Under the pieces are notes generated by a model, which was not told the DNA's origin, made no database searches, and saw only the letters and a list, made by a program, of their open reading frames with translations. DNA of 64,000 nucleotides, taken from Microbispora corallina. Its GTDB lineage: Bacteria; Actinomycetota; Actinomycetes; Streptosporangiales; Streptosporangiaceae. The stretch covers positions 186,001 through 250,000 of the forward strand of contig NZ_BOOC01000002.1 of assembly GCF_016863035.1 (NCBI RefSeq). The letters run 5' to 3'. Each line of letters opens with the position of its first letter. Positions within the stretch are counted from its first letter, which is position 1. This document shows, piece after piece, positions 45,129 to 53,888 of the stretch. Made by a program: the position numbers and the translations under genes.

Positions 45129-46052
45129 TCACCGAAGTCTAGAGTCACCCGCGCCGACCGCCGCGACCGCCCGCTCCGCGAGGTCGGGGGCGTCGAACGG
45201 CAGCCAGACCACGCGGGGGTCCCGGCGGAACCACGACTCCTGCCGCCGGGCGAACCTGCGGGTGGCCCGTACCGTCTCCTCCCGGGCCTGCTCCTCGGTC
45301 CACTCGCCGTCAAGGAAGCGCAGCACCTGGGCGTACCCGAGGGCGCGGCCGGCCGTCCTCCCCTCGGCGAGGCCCTGCGCGGCCAGCGCGCGGACCTCGT
45401 CCACCAGCCCGGCCTCCCACATGCGCGTCACCCGGGTCTCGATGCGCGCGTCCAGCAGGGGTCGCGGCACCTCCACGCCGATCTGCACGCTCTCGTAGAC
45501 CGCGTCGTACGACGGCATCGTGGCGGAGAACGGCCGCCCGGACAGTTCGATCACCTCGAGGGCCCGGACGATCCTGCGGCCGTTGCTCGGCAGGATGTTC
45601 GCGGCGGCGACGGGGTCGAGCGTCGTCAGGCGCTCGTAGAGGGGGGCGGGGCCGGTCTCGGCCAGTTCCTTCTCCAGGTGTGCCCGGACGTCCGGGTCGG
45701 TGCCGGGGAACTCCAGGTCGTCCAGGGCGGCCCGGACGTAGAGCCCGGACCCGCCCGCGAGGACGGGCACGACGCCGCGCGCCCGGAGGTCCTCGATGAG
45801 CGGGCGGGCGAGCCGCTGGTACTCGGCCACGCTGGCCGTCCGCGTGACCGGCCAGATGTCGAGCAGGTGGTGCGGAACGCCTCTGCGCTCGGCCGGGGTC
45901 AGCTTGGCGGTGCCGATGTCCATGCCCCGGTAGAGCTGCATGGAGTCGGTGTTGATCACCTCGCCGCCCAGCCGGAGCGCCAGCTCCACGGCCAGGTCGG
46001 ACTTGCCGGCCGCCGTGGCGCCCACGACGGCGATCACCGGTAGCTGTCCCAC
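45129..46052 (-). CDS. miaA: tRNA dimethylallyltransferase
   Basis: Adds a dimethylallyl group to A37 of tRNAs reading UNN codons. The P-loop GATAAGKSDLA is at residues 11-21, followed by INTDSMQLYRGMDIGTAK (DSxQxY) and LAGGSGLYVRAALD. The C-terminal FARRQESWFRRD loop is also typical. 307 residues is normal. It acts upstream of MiaB, which is encoded at 56301-57797, so the whole ms2i6A pathway is in this window. Confidence 0.97.
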   Translation of the reverse strand: MGQLPVIAVVGATAAGKSDLAVELALRLGGEVINTDSMQLYRGMDIGTAKLTPAERRGVPHHLLDIWPVTRTASVAEYQRLARPLIEDLRARGVVPVLAGGSGLYVRAALDDLEFPGTDPDVRAHLEKELAETGPAPLYERLTTLDPVAAANILPSNGRRIVRALEVIELSGRPFSATMPSYDAVYESVQIGVEVPRPLLDARIETRVTRMWEAGLVDEVRALAAQGLAEGRTAGRALGYAQVLRFLDGEWTEEQAREETVRATRRFARRQESWFRRDPRVVWLPFDAPDLAERAVAAVGAGDSRLR

Positions 46053-46103
46053 GCCTTCAGTGTCCCAGCGTCCGCGAGGTCACGGGTCCCGGCCGCCGCG
46101 GGA

Positions 46104-46634
46104 TCACAGGTCCCAGTCGAGCGTCGGAGGGAGGTGGCCCTCCAGCGTGAGCAGCCAGCGCTTCGACTCCACGCCGTCGCCGCCGCTGAACCCGCCCAGC
46201 CCGTTGCCCGCCACGACCCGGTGGCACGGCACGATGATCGGGACCGGGTTGCCCCCCATGATCGCTCCGATGCCGCGCGCCGGGACGCCGGTCCCGCTCC
46301 TGGCCGCCAGCTCGCCGTACGTGACGACCGAGCCGTACGGGACGGTGGCGTGGAGGGTGCCGAGCACCCGTCGCTGGACGTCCGACATCAGCCGCCAGTC
46401 GACCGGGACGCGGAACTCCCGCAGCTCGCCCCGGAAGTACGCCTCCAGCTCGGCGCGGGCGCCGGCCGTGCGCCCGGGGTCGTCGGCGACGTCCAGGCCG
46501 AGCCGCTCGACGATCCTCGCCCGCACCCGGGGGGCGTCCCGGAACGCGGTCGCGGCGACGCCCTCCTCGGTGACGGCCGCCAGGACCTCGCCGAGCTTCG
46601 TCGGCACGCTGCCGAACGCCACGGTTCCCGTCAT
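46104..46634 (-). CDS. ogt: Methylated-DNA-[protein]-cysteine S-methyltransferase
   Basis: Suicide enzyme that removes alkyl groups from O6-alkylguanine. The active-site motif IVPCHRVV is at residues 134-141 (Cys137), preceded by the HTH segment YGELAARSG. The 176-residue length matches the simple Ogt form without an Ada domain. GGAGGC precedes the ATG at 46634. Confidence 0.95.
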   Translation of the reverse strand: MTGTVAFGSVPTKLGEVLAAVTEEGVAATAFRDAPRVRARIVERLGLDVADDPGRTAGARAELEAYFRGELREFRVPVDWRLMSDVQRRVLGTLHATVPYGSVVTYGELAARSGTGVPARGIGAIMGGNPVPIIVPCHRVVAGNGLGGFSGGDGVESKRWLLTLEGHLPPTLDWDL

Positions 46635-46713
46635 GCCTCCATTGTCCCGCTCATCCCGGCCCTCCGGCGCCCGGGGCGGACGGGGGCGGGGATTTCGCGG
46701 GTAGGGTGGCCGC

Positions 46714-47409
46714 GTGCTGGTCGCCGCCGCCGTCTGCCCGCATCCGCCGCTGATCGTCCCCGAGGTCGCCGGAGCCGCCGCCCCGGAGCTGGACGGGCTC
46801 CGCGCGGCGTGCGCGGCGGCCGTGCGGTCCCTCGCCGGAGCGAATCCCGACGTCCTGGTCGTCGTCGGCGGCGCCGACCGGTCCGCCTCCTATCCGGGGG
46901 ACGCGGCCGGGACGCTCAAGCCCTGGGGCCCGGACGTCCGGGTGGGCGCCGGTGATCCCGTCCTGCCGCTGTCCCTCACGATCGGCCGCCTGCTGGTCGA
47001 ACCGGCGTTCCCGGCCGGGCCGCCCGGGCTGCGGTTCGAGGCAATCGCCACGGACGCCACCCCCGCCGCCTGCGCCGAGCTCGGCCACCGCGTCGCCGGG
47101 TCGGCGGCGCGCGTGGCGATGCTCGTCATGGGCGACGGCTCCGCCCGCCTGACCGAGAAGTCCCCGGGGTACGTGCACCCGGACGCCGCGCCGTACGACG
47201 CCATGCTGGCCGCGGCCCTGGGCGAGGCCGCCGCCGACCGGCTGGCCGCCCTCGACCCGGCCGAGGCCGCCGAGCTGTGGGTGGCGGGGCGGGCGGTGTT
47301 CCAGGTCCTGGCGGCCGCGGCGCACGACGCGCCGCCGGTCGCGGGCGAACTGCTCTTCCATGACGCGCCGTACGGCGTGGGCTACATCGTCGCCCGGTGG
47401 ACCTGGTGA
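46714..47409 (+). CDS. Class III extradiol dioxygenase-like protein
   Basis: The 231 residues resemble the LigB-like subunit fold: VAAAVCPHPPLIVPEVAG at the N-terminus (CPHPP with a possible metal-ligand His), VLVVVGGADRS and LVMGDGSARL. Active-site residues of true extradiol dioxygenases are only partly kept, so catalysis is unproven. The gene is conserved near miaA/dapF in actinomycetes. GTG 46714 follows TAGGGT (46702-46707) by 6 nt, indicating a leaderless message. Confidence 0.82.
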   Translation: MLVAAAVCPHPPLIVPEVAGAAAPELDGLRAACAAAVRSLAGANPDVLVVVGGADRSASYPGDAAGTLKPWGPDVRVGAGDPVLPLSLTIGRLLVEPAFPAGPPGLRFEAIATDATPAACAELGHRVAGSAARVAMLVMGDGSARLTEKSPGYVHPDAAPYDAMLAAALGEAAADRLAALDPAEAAELWVAGRAVFQVLAAAAHDAPPVAGELLFHDAPYGVGYIVARWTW

Positions 47410-47498
47410 CCTGACCCCGCCGCGGCCGCCCGGCCGTCCTGGGAACGCCGGTCAGCGCCGGCGCGACCGGGCCGAGGGTGGCGTGTCAACCCAGGCCT

Positions 47499-47861
47499 TC
47501 ACCCACGGCCTTCACCCCGGGCCGCCACGGGGCCGCCCGCGTGGCCGCCACCGTGCCCGCCGCGGCCCTCGGCGTGGCCGCCGCCGTGACCGCCGTGGCC
47601 TCCGCCGTGACCTCCGCCGTGACCTCCGTGGCCTCCGCCGTGGCCGTGACCTCCGTGCCCGCCGTGACCTCCGGCGGGCTGGGCGCTCACCGCCACCGAC
47701 GGCGCGGCCGACGGCGCGACAGGAGCGACCCACGGCACGGCCGGCCACACGGCCTGGGCCGTCGATACGTCCCGGGCGCCGAGCGGGACGACGAGGAGCG
47801 CGACGCAGAGCGCGCCGGCCGCGCCGTCCGTCCACCATGGCACCCGGCCCCGCTGCCTCAT
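47499..47861 (-). CDS. Exported His/Gly-rich small protein
   Basis: A hydrophobic leader (ALCVALLVVPLGA, with AQA as a likely cleavage site near residue 36) is followed by an Ala/Pro/Val part and a low-complexity tail of about 60 residues rich in GGH, GHGG and GGGH, with about 15 histidines and no cysteine. A periplasmic/cell-wall metal-binding role (nickel, zinc or copper) would fit but is inference. ATG 47861 has GGCAGG upstream. Opposite-strand frames through this region are unlikely. Confidence 0.6.
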   Translation of the reverse strand: MRQRGRVPWWTDGAAGALCVALLVVPLGARDVSTAQAVWPAVPWVAPVAPSAAPSVAVSAQPAGGHGGHGGHGHGGGHGGHGGGHGGGHGGHGGGHAEGRGGHGGGHAGGPVAARGEGRG

Positions 47862-48066
47862 GATGCCTGCCTTGCAGTGACCTCCCTCTCAGCATCCCCC
47901 TACCGGCCGAGGACACCCACGGCCTCCGTGGGCGGGATCTCCCTTCTCGTGGCCGGCCGCTGTCCGAGCGTGCCGTTGGGCCGCCGCGCGCCGCGCCGCC
48001 CCCGCCTCCGCGCCCACCCCGCCGCGCCCGCCGGAACGGATGCCGCCCGGCGCCTCCACGAAAGAT

Positions 48067-48996
48067 CTACCTGCTCGCCCGTTTCGGCACCGGGACACGC
48101 ATGAGGTCGCGGGCCAGGACGACGTCCCCGTCGTACGCCTTGCGGACCTCCTCGGCGAAACGGGGCTCGTCGGCGAACGTGTAGCGCTCGGAGAAGTGCG
48201 TCAGCACCAGCCTGCGCACGCCGCAGGCCGCCGCCACCCGCCCCGCCTGGGCGGCAGTCAGGTGGCCGTACTCGGCCGCCAGCGCGGCCTCCTCCGACAG
48301 GAACGTCGACTCGATGACGAGCAGGTCCACGCCGTCGGCCAGCGCGAAGACCGCGTCGCACAGCCGGGTGTCCATCACGAACGCGGCGCTCTGGCCCGGC
48401 CGGGGCGCGCTGCAGTCCTCCAGCCGCACCACCGAGCCGTCGTCGAGGGTGACCGCGCCGTCCCGCTGGAGCACGCCGACGGCCGGTCCGCGCACCCCGC
48501 GCCGGGCCAGCTCGGCGGGCAGCATGCGGCGTCCCGCGGGCTCGTCGAGGCGATAGCCGTACGACTCGATGGAGTGCGACAGGCGGCGCGCGGTGAGCGC
48601 GACCGGGCCCGCGGGCAGCCGCGCGGACTCTCCGGCGACCGGGAGCGGCGTGATCACCGACGTGTCGCCGAAGGAGGTGGCGTGGCGCAGCCGCTCCCAG
48701 TAGGCCTCGCCCACGGCGGGGAAGACGGCGCGCACCTCGTGCGTCACCCTGTCGCGGGCGATCCGCTGGACGACCCCGGGGACGCCCAGGCAGTGGTCGC
48801 CGTGGAAGTGGGTGACGCAGATCCAGGTGAGGTCGTGGGCGCTCACACCCGCGTGCAGCATCTGCCGCTGCGTCCCCTCGCCCGGGTCGAACAGGAACCC
48901 CTCGCCGTCCCACAGGAGCAGGTAGCCGTTGTGGTTGCGGCGCCTCGTGGGCACCGCGCTCGATGTGCCGAGGACGACGAGTTCGCGAAGGGACAC
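48067..48996 (-). CDS. rnz: Ribonuclease Z
   Basis: Endonuclease that makes the 3' end of tRNAs. The metallo-beta-lactamase motif HFHGDH is at residues 63-68, with [11 protein letters not shown], the His in LTHFSERY and the Asp in VMDTRLCD as further metal ligands. The 309-residue length is typical. GTG 48996 lies 7 nt after TAGCAT (49009-49004), suggesting a leaderless start; GTG 49014 is the alternative. Confidence 0.95.
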   Translation of the reverse strand: MSLRELVVLGTSSAVPTRRRNHNGYLLLWDGEGFLFDPGEGTQRQMLHAGVSAHDLTWICVTHFHGDHCLGVPGVVQRIARDRVTHEVRAVFPAVGEAYWERLRHATSFGDTSVITPLPVAGESARLPAGPVALTARRLSHSIESYGYRLDEPAGRRMLPAELARRGVRGPAVGVLQRDGAVTLDDGSVVRLEDCSAPRPGQSAAFVMDTRLCDAVFALADGVDLLVIESTFLSEEAALAAEYGHLTAAQAGRVAAACGVRRLVLTHFSERYTFADEPRFAEEVRKAYDGDVVLARDLMRVPVPKRASR

Positions 48997-49042
48997 ATCG
49001 CAGATGCTAGGCACGCGCGGCCCCGGCCGCCCGTGCCGGGGT

Positions 49043-50161
49043 TCAGGGGCCGTCGTACGGCAGGAGCCGGATCCGGCTCCCGGCGTCGTACGGGATGACG
49101 AGCGTGCCGCCGCCGCGCCAGACGCGGGGCCAGCGGGGGCCGGTGGGCCAGTCGGCGGGGATCAGGAACAGCCGGCCGCCCGACTCCGTCAGCAGCCGCA
49201 GGTGCCGGTAGCGGTAGAGGTGGCGGCGGCCCTTGGCCGGCGGCAGCCGCGTCTCCGTCACCCCGGCGAACTCCGGGCCGAGGTCGAGGGGCTCGGTGGT
49301 GTCCAGCACGACCTCGGGACGGGCGGCCAGCCCGGCCACGAAGTCGGCGGCGCGGCCCCTCCCGTACGCCACCGCGTAGCTCGCGCTGGCCCAGAACAGG
49401 CTCGCGACCGCCAGCGAGACCACGGCGACCGCCGCCGCCCGCTCCAGGAGCCGCTGCCGATGGGCGCGCCGCCAGGTGACGAGCCACCGGCCGTACGCGG
49501 CCACCAGGGCGCCGGCGCCGAGGCAGACGGGGCTGGTGCCGGGGGTCTCGGTGGCCGCGACGTCGGGGACGAGCGTCCCGAGCGCGCCCCGGGCCACCAG
49601 GACGAGCCCGGCGGCCAGCAGGGCCCATCCGGCCACCGTGAGGACGCGTCCCCGCCCGGCGGGGGCCGCCCGCTCGCGCCGTACGAGCCGGGCGAGTTCG
49701 ACGTGCCCCCACAACCCGAGCAGGGTCGCGAGGAACAGCGCGGCCAGGGGGAACCACAGGGCCTCCGAGCCGTAGAGGAGGACGGCCCGTGTGGACAGGT
49801 CGAGGAGGTCCAGGTCGAGGCCGAACTCCGCGAACCGGCGGCGACCGGCCACGTAGCCGAAGTAGAAGAGCAGGCCGACGGCGATGCTGGGCGGGACCGC
49901 CCCGATGCCCACGGCCTGGGCGAAGGACGCCAGCCTGCGTTCCAGGGGGCTCGGCTGGGCGCCGCCCTCGTCGTCACGGCCACCCGCGTGCTCGTGGTCC
50001 CCCGCACGCCCGCCTTCGCGGCCCCCCGCACGCTCACCGTTAGAGGCACCCCCGCGCCCGCCCACTCGCTCGGCCTCACGGCCATCCGCGTGCTCGACGT
50101 CGAGAGCCGTCCTCGGCGAAGCCACGCCTCCGGGCCGCGTGCCGGGCTCGTCCTCCGCCAC
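49043..50161 (-). CDS. Hypothetical polytopic membrane protein
   Basis: The 372 residues begin with an 80-residue Gly/Glu/Arg/His-rich cytoplasmic region that includes short repeats of the type ERAGGREGG, then about five hydrophobic segments (near 85-105, 125-150, 175-195, 210-225 and 245-265) and a C-terminal domain of about 100 residues ([17 protein letters not shown]..., [23 protein letters not shown]). I do not recognise the family. It starts 5 bp after the stop of the lipoprotein gene 50166-50957, so they form an operon. Confidence 0.68.
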   Translation of the reverse strand: MAEDEPGTRPGGVASPRTALDVEHADGREAERVGGRGGASNGERAGGREGGRAGDHEHAGGRDDEGGAQPSPLERRLASFAQAVGIGAVPPSIAVGLLFYFGYVAGRRRFAEFGLDLDLLDLSTRAVLLYGSEALWFPLAALFLATLLGLWGHVELARLVRRERAAPAGRGRVLTVAGWALLAAGLVLVARGALGTLVPDVAATETPGTSPVCLGAGALVAAYGRWLVTWRRAHRQRLLERAAAVAVVSLAVASLFWASASYAVAYGRGRAADFVAGLAARPEVVLDTTEPLDLGPEFAGVTETRLPPAKGRRHLYRYRHLRLLTESGGRLFLIPADWPTGPRWPRVWRGGGTLVIPYDAGSRIRLLPYDGP

Positions 50162-50165
50162 CGGC

Positions 50166-50957
50166 TCAGCCTACGTCGGAGCCGGTGGGGGTGGGCGCGA
50201 TCGCCGGGTCCGTCACCCCGGGATCGGTGGACGGAGGCGGCGTGGCCGCCGTGTCGCAGGGTTCGCTGAGGACGCCCGGCGTGTACCCGCCCGCGCAGTA
50301 GTAGAGCGGCACGCTGTACTGCCACGTGACGGTCACCGGATCCGACTCCGACGGGTGCGCCTCGTCGGGGAGGCTCTCGCACGCCGGGGTGTCCCGGCCG
50401 GTGCACCGCTGCTCCAGCGTCACCTCGAGCCGGGCCGCCGAGTCCGCGTCCCCCCGGCCGTAGAACATGAGCAGGCACACCGGCCCGCCGGGCGCGAGCA
50501 CGGACCCCTCGCACGGCGAGGCGACCGGAGCCGGCGCGGGGCACAGGACCGCCCCCGATCCGAGCGTGAAGACCCCCGGAACGTCCTCGGCGAGGTGCAG
50601 CCGCGCCACCCGGGCCGTCCCCAGGCTCTGGGCGGACAGGGTCAGGCACAGCGTCCCCGGCGAGTTTCCCTGCGGCGCGCTGAAGTCGCCGTCGAGTGTC
50701 GGCCCGGAGGTGAGCGTGTAGCGGCCGGGCCGCCCTCCCCCGCCACCGCCCGCGCCCCCGCCCTGACCCCCGCCGGACGAGGAGTCACCCCCCGAACCCT
50801 GCTCGCCGCCGGCGATGGCGGGCGAGCTCATCGCGGCGACGGGTGTCGAGGCCCCGCCGTCCGCGTCCTCCTCGCTCGGATCGCAGCCGAGAAGGGCGGC
50901 CCAGGCGAGAGCCGCGACGAGCAGCACGGCGTTCACACGCGTCCGCGTCGATCCCAT
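50166..50957 (-). CDS. Hypothetical lipoprotein with Gly-rich linker
   Basis: The ATG at 50957 gives a lipoprotein signal (VNAVLLVAALAWAALLGC). After a Ser/Gly-rich linker of about 45 residues, including a Gly run, comes a domain of about 160 residues with eight cysteines, some clearly spaced in pairs (LCLTL, LCPAP, PCEG, VCLL, RCTG, ACES, YYCA, PCDT), suggesting extracellular disulfides. The open frame continues to 52085, but only the part up to 50957 has the exported-protein features. It pairs with the membrane protein downstream. Function unknown. Confidence 0.7.
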   Translation of the reverse strand: MGSTRTRVNAVLLVAALAWAALLGCDPSEEDADGGASTPVAAMSSPAIAGGEQGSGGDSSSGGGQGGGAGGGGGGRPGRYTLTSGPTLDGDFSAPQGNSPGTLCLTLSAQSLGTARVARLHLAEDVPGVFTLGSGAVLCPAPAPVASPCEGSVLAPGGPVCLLMFYGRGDADSAARLEVTLEQRCTGRDTPACESLPDEAHPSESDPVTVTWQYSVPLYYCAGGYTPGVLSEPCDTAATPPPSTDPGVTDPAIAPTPTGSDVG

Positions 50958-50991
50958 GCGGCGATCGTGACGCCGGGGAGACGGGACGGCA

Positions 50992-51009
50992 TGAGTACCC
51001 CCGTACTCA
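50992..51009. promoter_or_regulatory. TGAGTAC-CCCC-GTACTCA dyad between divergent genes
   Basis: A perfect 7-bp inverted repeat with a 4-nt C spacer lies in the 105-bp region between the lipoprotein operon and the LuxR-type regulator gene. It is a good candidate site for the LuxR HTH or another dimeric regulator controlling either side. Confidence 0.55.
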
Positions 51010-51062
51010 AAAACCCCGCGCTCCGGGCGTATCAGACGCGGACCTCGAAACTCCTTAGGGGC

Positions 51063-53288
51063 ATGGAGGAACCACGGGGAGGGTGGCCGTTCGGCGGGCG
51101 GCCGGAGGAGCTCGTTCTGGTGCGCGACGGCCTCCGCGGCGGGCGACGTGGGGCCGTCGTCGCGGGTGCGGCGGGGACGGGGAGGAGCCGTCTGGCGGCC
51201 GAGGCCGTCCGCCGCCTCCCGCACGCCTGGGTGACCGGTACCCCTGAGGGCCGGTCGCTGCGCTTCGGCGCGTTCGCCCACCTGCTCCCGGGGACGGCGG
51301 CGGACTCCCTGAGCCGGGCCGTCGAGGCGATGCGGCCCGCCCGCGTGCTCGTCGTCGACGACGCCCACCTGCTGGACGAGGCGTCCGCGGCCCTCGTGCA
51401 CCACCTGGCCGCGCAGCGGCGCACCCGGCTGCTCGTGACGGTCCGGTCGGACGAGGCGGCCCCCGAGGCGGTGGCCGGTCTGTGGCGGCGGCACGTCCTG
51501 CCCCGCCTCGACCTCGGCCCGCTGTCCGCTCAGGAGACGGGCGACGTCCTCGCGTCCGCCCTCGGCGCGCACGTGGAGGACCTCACCGTACGGCGGCTCC
51601 ACCGGCTCAGCGGCGGGAACCCGCGGCTGCTGCGCGAGCTCGTCGCCGCCGTACGGGAGGACGGCGGCCTGGAGCGGGTCGGGAGCGTGTGGCGGTGGCG
51701 GGGCGAGGTGCCGGTGACGGGCGTCCTGCGGGAACTCGTGACCGCCATGATCGGGGACGTCGGCGAGGCGGAGCGGGAGGCGCTCGAACTCGTCGCCTTC
51801 GCCGAACCGCTCTCCCTGCCCACGTCGCCCGCCCCGGCGGCCGGCGCGGCGGGCCCGTCCGTGGCCGTGCTGGAACGGCTGGAGGCACGCGGCCTCCTCC
51901 TCTGCGACGACGACCTGCGGGTACGGCTGGCCCACCCGCTGCTCGGCCCCGTCCTCCGCGCCGGGGTCGGGGCGTTGCGCGCCCGCCGCCTCGCCCGTAC
52001 GGCCGGGGCCCGCCCGGCGGCGGACGCCGAGACGAGGGCACGGCCGACAGCGGACGGCGAGACCGAGGCGCGGTCGGCGGCGCACGCCGAGACCGGTGCG
52101 CGCCCGACAGCGGACGGCGAGACCGGGGCGGGACCGTCCCGCGCCCCCGCGTGCCCGGGCGGCGGCCGGGACCTGTCACCCGGCCCGGCGCTGGCGGCCC
52201 AGACCGCCCGGATCACGACGCTGGTGTACGCCGGGCAGATCCCGCAGATCACGCCCGGGGTGGGGGAACGGCTCGCCGAGGACGACGCGGGGTGGGACGA
52301 GCCCCTGATGGCGGACTTCTGCGCCCGCCGCGCCTGGCTGGCCCGGCTCCGCGGCGAGCTCCGCGAGGCGGTGGCGTGGAGCGGCGAGGGGGTGCGGCGT
52401 TCGCCGGCGCATCGGCCCAGTCTCGCCGAGCTCGCGTGCGCGTCCGCCCACCTGGGCGACGTGCGGGCGGCGGAGGACGCTCTGGCCCGATGTGGTGACG
52501 ACCCCTCCGCCCGCGCCTGGGTCCTGGCCGCCAGGGGCGACCTCGCCGGCGCCCGCCGGTCCGCGCTGGAGGCCGCGCAGGGGCGCCCCGGCCCGGAGGC
52601 GAACCTGCGCGGCGCCCAGCCCGGCGGCTCAGGGTCCAGGGCGGAGGCCGCGCACACCGGGGTACCTCGTCCCCGGGCCGCCCTCGGCGGGCCGGTGGCC
52701 CAGGCCGCGGAGGGGCCCGCCACGGCCGGCTCCGGCGATCTGTTCGCGCTGCACGACGTCGCCCGTTTCGGGGCGCCGGACCTGGTGGCCGGGCGGCTGG
52801 CGCTACTGGCCGACACCGTGCGGGGCGACCTCGCCCCTGTCCTGGCCGAGCACGCGGCGGCGATGGCGGACGGGGACGCGGCGGCGCTGGACAAGGCCGC
52901 GCGGCGGCTGGCCGACCTGGGCCTGCTGCTCCATGCCGCCGAGGCCGCGGGGCACGCGGCGCAGGCCCACCCCGGCGGGCGAGCGGCCGGCGCCTCGCTG
53001 GCGTACGCCGCGACCCTGGCCCGGGCCTGCCAGGGGGCACGCACACCTGTCCTGGTCGACCTCGCGACCCCCGGCCTCACGCCGCGGCAGCGGCAGATCG
53101 CCGGGCTCGCCGCCGCCGGGCTCACCAACCGGGAGATCGCCCGCCTGCTCGGCCTGTCGATCCGCACGGTCGCCAACCAGCTGTGCCGTGCCTACGAGCG
53201 CTTCGGCACGAGCGACCGCGCCTCCCTCGGCACGCTCCTGAGCCTCGCCTCGCACAACGACTATTGCGCAAGAGACATTGCGCAATAG
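51063..53288 (+). CDS. LuxR-family regulator with N-terminal ATPase domain (LAL-like)
   Basis: The 741 residues have an N-terminal NTPase (P-loop VVAGAAGTGRS, about 32-42, with Arg where Lys is usual; Walker B RVLVVDDAHLLDEAS), an AAA/NACHT-type helical part, a middle region with four 10-residue tandem repeats (317-356), Ala/Leu-rich TPR-like helices, and a C-terminal LuxR HTH (LTPRQRQIAGLAAAGLTNREIARLLGLSIRTVANQL). This is the layout of large ATP-binding LuxR regulators, shorter than the usual 900 residues. ATG 51063 has AGGGG upstream. The final codons lie in a long inverted repeat. Confidence 0.88.
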   Translation: MEEPRGGWPFGGRPEELVLVRDGLRGGRRGAVVAGAAGTGRSRLAAEAVRRLPHAWVTGTPEGRSLRFGAFAHLLPGTAADSLSRAVEAMRPARVLVVDDAHLLDEASAALVHHLAAQRRTRLLVTVRSDEAAPEAVAGLWRRHVLPRLDLGPLSAQETGDVLASALGAHVEDLTVRRLHRLSGGNPRLLRELVAAVREDGGLERVGSVWRWRGEVPVTGVLRELVTAMIGDVGEAEREALELVAFAEPLSLPTSPAPAAGAAGPSVAVLERLEARGLLLCDDDLRVRLAHPLLGPVLRAGVGALRARRLARTAGARPAADAETRARPTADGETEARSAAHAETGARPTADGETGAGPSRAPACPGGGRDLSPGPALAAQTARITTLVYAGQIPQITPGVGERLAEDDAGWDEPLMADFCARRAWLARLRGELREAVAWSGEGVRRSPAHRPSLAELACASAHLGDVRAAEDALARCGDDPSARAWVLAARGDLAGARRSALEAAQGRPGPEANLRGAQPGGSGSRAEAAHTGVPRPRAALGGPVAQAAEGPATAGSGDLFALHDVARFGAPDLVAGRLALLADTVRGDLAPVLAEHAAAMADGDAAALDKAARRLADLGLLLHAAEAAGHAAQAHPGGRAAGASLAYAATLARACQGARTPVLVDLATPGLTPRQRQIAGLAAAGLTNREIARLLGLSIRTVANQLCRAYERFGTSDRASLGTLLSLASHNDYCARDIAQ
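52011..52130 (+). repeat. 30-bp in-frame tandem repeat in the LuxR-family gene
   Basis: Four units of exactly 30 bp (52011-52040, 52041-52070, 52071-52100, 52101-52130) encode RPAADAETRA, RPTADGETEA, RSAAHAETGA and RPTADGETGA. Units 2 and 4 are nearly identical, and 1 and 3 resemble each other, suggesting a 60-bp duplication of an earlier doublet. It sits between the ATPase and helical parts as a charged spacer. Confidence 0.9.
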
Positions 53289-53294
53289 TCGTTG
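53255..53294. promoter_or_regulatory. 40-bp perfect inverted repeat (ArsR-type operator candidate)
   Basis: Arms of 17 bp (53255-53271, CAACGACTATTGCGCAA; 53278-53294, its complement) flank a GAGACA spacer. Each arm carries the palindrome TTGCGCAA. The element overlaps the last codons and TAG stop (53286-53288) of the upstream LuxR gene and ends 18 bp before the ATG of the ArsR-like gene, covering its likely -35 region. Confidence 0.85.
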
Positions 53295-53312
53295 CTGAGC
53301 AAGACTGAGGGC

Positions 53313-53888
53313 ATGGCGAACAAAGAGATCCGTCAGGTCACGGACTCGCGGGTGCTGGCGGCGCTGTCCCACCCGCTGCGACGGCGGCTGATGGACATCC
53401 TCAAGGTCGACGGCCCGTCGACGGCGAGCGTCCTGGCCGAGCGCACCGGCCAGGCCGTGGCGAACGTGAGCCACCACCTGCGCGTCCTGGGGGCGTGCGA
53501 CCTGATCGAGGAGGCGCCGGAGCTGGCGCGCGACCGGCGGGAGCGCTGGTGGCGGCTGGTGTCGCCGGGGCTGCGCTGGTCGACCCGGGACTTCGCCGAC
53601 GACCCCGCCGCGCTGGCGGTCGCCGCGGCTGCCGAGTCGCTGAACCTCGACTACCACATGAACACGGTCCGGGCCTGGTACGCCGCCCCCGAGACCGACC
53701 GGGACGCCTGGGAGGGCGGCCCCTTCTCGACCGACAAATGGCTGCGGCTGACGCCGGGCGAGCTGGCGGAGCTCGCACAGGAGGTCATCGCCCTGCTCGA
53801 CAGATGGGCCACGCGCGAGGCGCCGGACGACGGGCAGCGGCGCGAGCCCGTGTTCGTCTTCGCCCACGGCGTGCCGGCCCAGCCGTGA
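53313..53888 (+). CDS. ArsR-type winged-helix transcriptional regulator
   Basis: The 191 residues begin with an ArsR-like winged helix: DSRVLAALSHPLRRRLMDILKVDGPSTASVLAERTGQAVANVSHHLRVLGACDLIEEA, with a wing in RDRRERWWRL. A C-terminal domain of about 100 residues follows (MNTVRAWYAAPETDRDAWEGGPFSTDKWLRL). No ArsR metal-ligand cysteines are present, so the signal is probably not arsenite. ATG 53313 lies 6 nt after AAGACT. It overlaps the MFS gene by GTGA and is preceded by the 40-bp palindrome, so it probably represses itself and the transporter. Confidence 0.9.
   Translation: MANKEIRQVTDSRVLAALSHPLRRRLMDILKVDGPSTASVLAERTGQAVANVSHHLRVLGACDLIEEAPELARDRRERWWRLVSPGLRWSTRDFADDPAALAVAAAAESLNLDYHMNTVRAWYAAPETDRDAWEGGPFSTDKWLRLTPGELAELAQEVIALLDRWATREAPDDGQRREPVFVFAHGVPAQP

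Noticed and set aside
47478-48104. + strand ORF opposite the His/Gly-rich gene
   Set aside because: Repetitive Val/Ala/Thr shadow of the GGH repeats with no start context; the minus strand has the signal peptide.
50958-52085. Upstream extension of the lipoprotein frame to 639 codons
   Set aside because: The extension is antisense to the LuxR-type gene; the lipoprotein signal at 50957 marks the real start.
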